Below are positions 24,189 to 24,922 of a DNA stretch of 24,922 nt, in pieces. Origin of the DNA: Chryseosolibacter sp966095595 (GTDB lineage: Bacteria; Bacteroidota; Bacteroidia; Cytophagales; Cyclobacteriaceae); contig CBHTUB010000023.1 in the NCBI GenBank assembly GCA_966095595.1, positions 1 to 24,922 of the forward strand, written 5' to 3'. A model generated the notes under the pieces. That model had not been told where the DNA came from. It made no database searches and worked only from the letters and a program-made list of their open reading frames with translations. A program made the position numbers and the translations under genes. Each line of letters begins with the position of its first letter. Positions within the stretch are counted from its first letter, which is position 1.

Positions 24189-24228
24189 AGCCGTCTGCAA
24201 ATAGCTTGTGGACGGCTTTTTATTTTTG
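24189..24228 (+). terminator. Terminator of the OmpH/Skp-like gene
   Basis: AGCCGTC (24189-24195) pairs with GACGGCT (24211-24217), with an inner CAA/TTG extension, followed by a T-rich run (TTTTATTTTTG). The T-run also contains TATTTTTG (24221-24228), an exact -7 box, 20 bases before the next ATG. Confidence 0.75.
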
Positions 24229-24248
24229 CCTATATTTAAAGTTGGATT

Positions 24249-24922
24249 ATGGCAAACCCCACCGATGTTGTCCGCAGTAATGCCCAGGAGCAAAAGCAGA
24301 TCCTGCTCATGCTTGCCACGGGATTTTTTATGGGTGCCTTTATAGCAACCTACCAGGTAACGGCAGATTCGCTTTTTCTAAATCGCATGGGCGATCAGTT
24401 GAACAGGGCCTTCCTTGTTGCCGGTTTGCTCGGGATGATTACGACAGGTGTCTTCTCTTATTTTCAGAACCTGATCAAGTTCACACTACTCGTTCTGGCC
24501 AGTGTTATATCGATATTCTTCTTTTCGCTGGGCGCTTATCTGCTGATGGAGTTCGGCCCGGCCACTTACCATAACTATTTTATATTCACCTTGTATTGCA
24601 TGTCGGGCCCGCTGACGGCAATTCTGCTGCTTAGCTACTGGGGTCTCTTTGGACGTCTTTTCAATTTCAGGCAATCCAAGCGGATCATCGGATGGATCGA
24701 TACCGGGCAGTTGATTGCAGCGATCCTGGCAACACTGATATTGATACCGTTTACTTCCGACCTCGTGGGCGATCCGACGCGTTACCTGATATTTTGCAGC
24801 ATCAGCATGTTCATCGTTTCAATATTGCTGATCGTCATATCGTCGACATTCACGATCTCCAAGGATGATCCCATAGAGTTTGGAAAGGAAGTGAGGAAGG
24901 AAACGAGAGTCATAAAGCTGAT
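24249..24922 (+). CDS. Multi-pass membrane transporter, NTT/MFS-like, N-terminal part only
   Basis: The frame opens at ATG 24249 and runs off the window after 224 codons. After a short polar start there are about six hydrophobic helices (about 18-40, 52-70, 75-100, 107-135, 150-170, 180-205). The segment FIATYQVTADSLFLNRMG (about 31-48) and the loop FGRLFNFRQSKRIIGWIDTG (about 135-154) resemble membrane proteins related to the ATP/ADP translocase (NTT/Npt) branch of the MFS, which in Bacteroidota are often fused to HEAT-repeat or cyclic-nucleotide-binding domains. Whether such a C-terminal domain follows cannot be seen. Substrate unknown. Family call is inference. Confidence 0.65.
   Translation, partial: MANPTDVVRSNAQEQKQILLMLATGFFMGAFIATYQVTADSLFLNRMGDQLNRAFLVAGLLGMITTGVFSYFQNLIKFTLLVLASVISIFFFSLGAYLLMEFGPATYHNYFIFTLYCMSGPLTAILLLSYWGLFGRLFNFRQSKRIIGWIDTGQLIAAILATLILIPFTSDLVGDPTRYLIFCSISMFIVSILLIVISSTFTISKDDPIEFGKEVRKETRVIKL

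Noticed and set aside
23448..24293. 281-codon minus-strand open frame
   Set aside because: Antisense to the OmpH/Skp-like gene, which has a promoter, coiled coil and terminator of its own.

Overview
The window looks like chromosomal DNA from a Bacteroidota bacterium, most likely of the order Cytophagales. Three things point there: a type IX secretion (T9SS) C-terminal sorting domain on a giant secreted protein, several promoters matching the Bacteroidota pattern TTG-N18-21-TAnnTTTG, and protein families (ATP-type PEP carboxykinase, OmpH/Skp, a diverged LptE lipoprotein, a gamma-carbonic-anhydrase-like protein) that read like Cytophagales versions. No rRNA, tRNA, CRISPR array, transposase or phage gene was found. 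The order-level assignment is inference.

Layout. 1-333 (minus): start of a secreted M15-type peptidase, cut by the window edge. 517-1011 (minus): small secreted helical protein whose signal peptide carries an in-frame stop codon. 1146-2759 (minus): pckA. 2999-6306 (plus): two-gene unit with a POT-like MFS transporter and an OPT-family oligopeptide transporter. 6371-6465: imperfect inverted repeat resembling dispersed intergenic repeats. 6520-7026 (minus): small lipoprotein. 7085-14476 (minus): a 2463-residue multi-propeller, leucine-rich-repeat T9SS cargo protein, about 30% of the window. 14640-16592 (minus): groES-groEL. 16855-17571 (plus): conserved-looking cytoplasmic protein of unknown function. 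17617-22217 (minus): tight five-gene unit miaB, sigma-54-type AAA+ regulator, lptE, TPR-like protein, secG. 22325-24922 (plus): gamma-carbonic-anhydrase-like protein, an acidic unknown protein, an OmpH/Skp-like protein and the start of a membrane transporter.

Much of the window concerns the cell envelope: Sec export (secG), LPS delivery to the outer membrane (lptE), a periplasmic chaperone (ompH/skp) and a very large exported surface protein. Central metabolism (pckA), peptide uptake (MFS plus OPT) and protein folding (groESL) sit between.

Most gene content is ordinary. The parts worth a second look are the giant protein, which contains three seven-repeat propellers and an internal duplication of a propeller-LRR-Ig unit; the nonsense codon in a signal peptide; two matching TGRCA-N3-TGTCA palindromes in separate promoter regions (groES, and miaB/carbonic anhydrase); a sigma-54-type activator with no sensor domain but a long central linker; and the inverted repeat at 6371-6465. 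I found no clear new defence, mobile or biosynthetic system.
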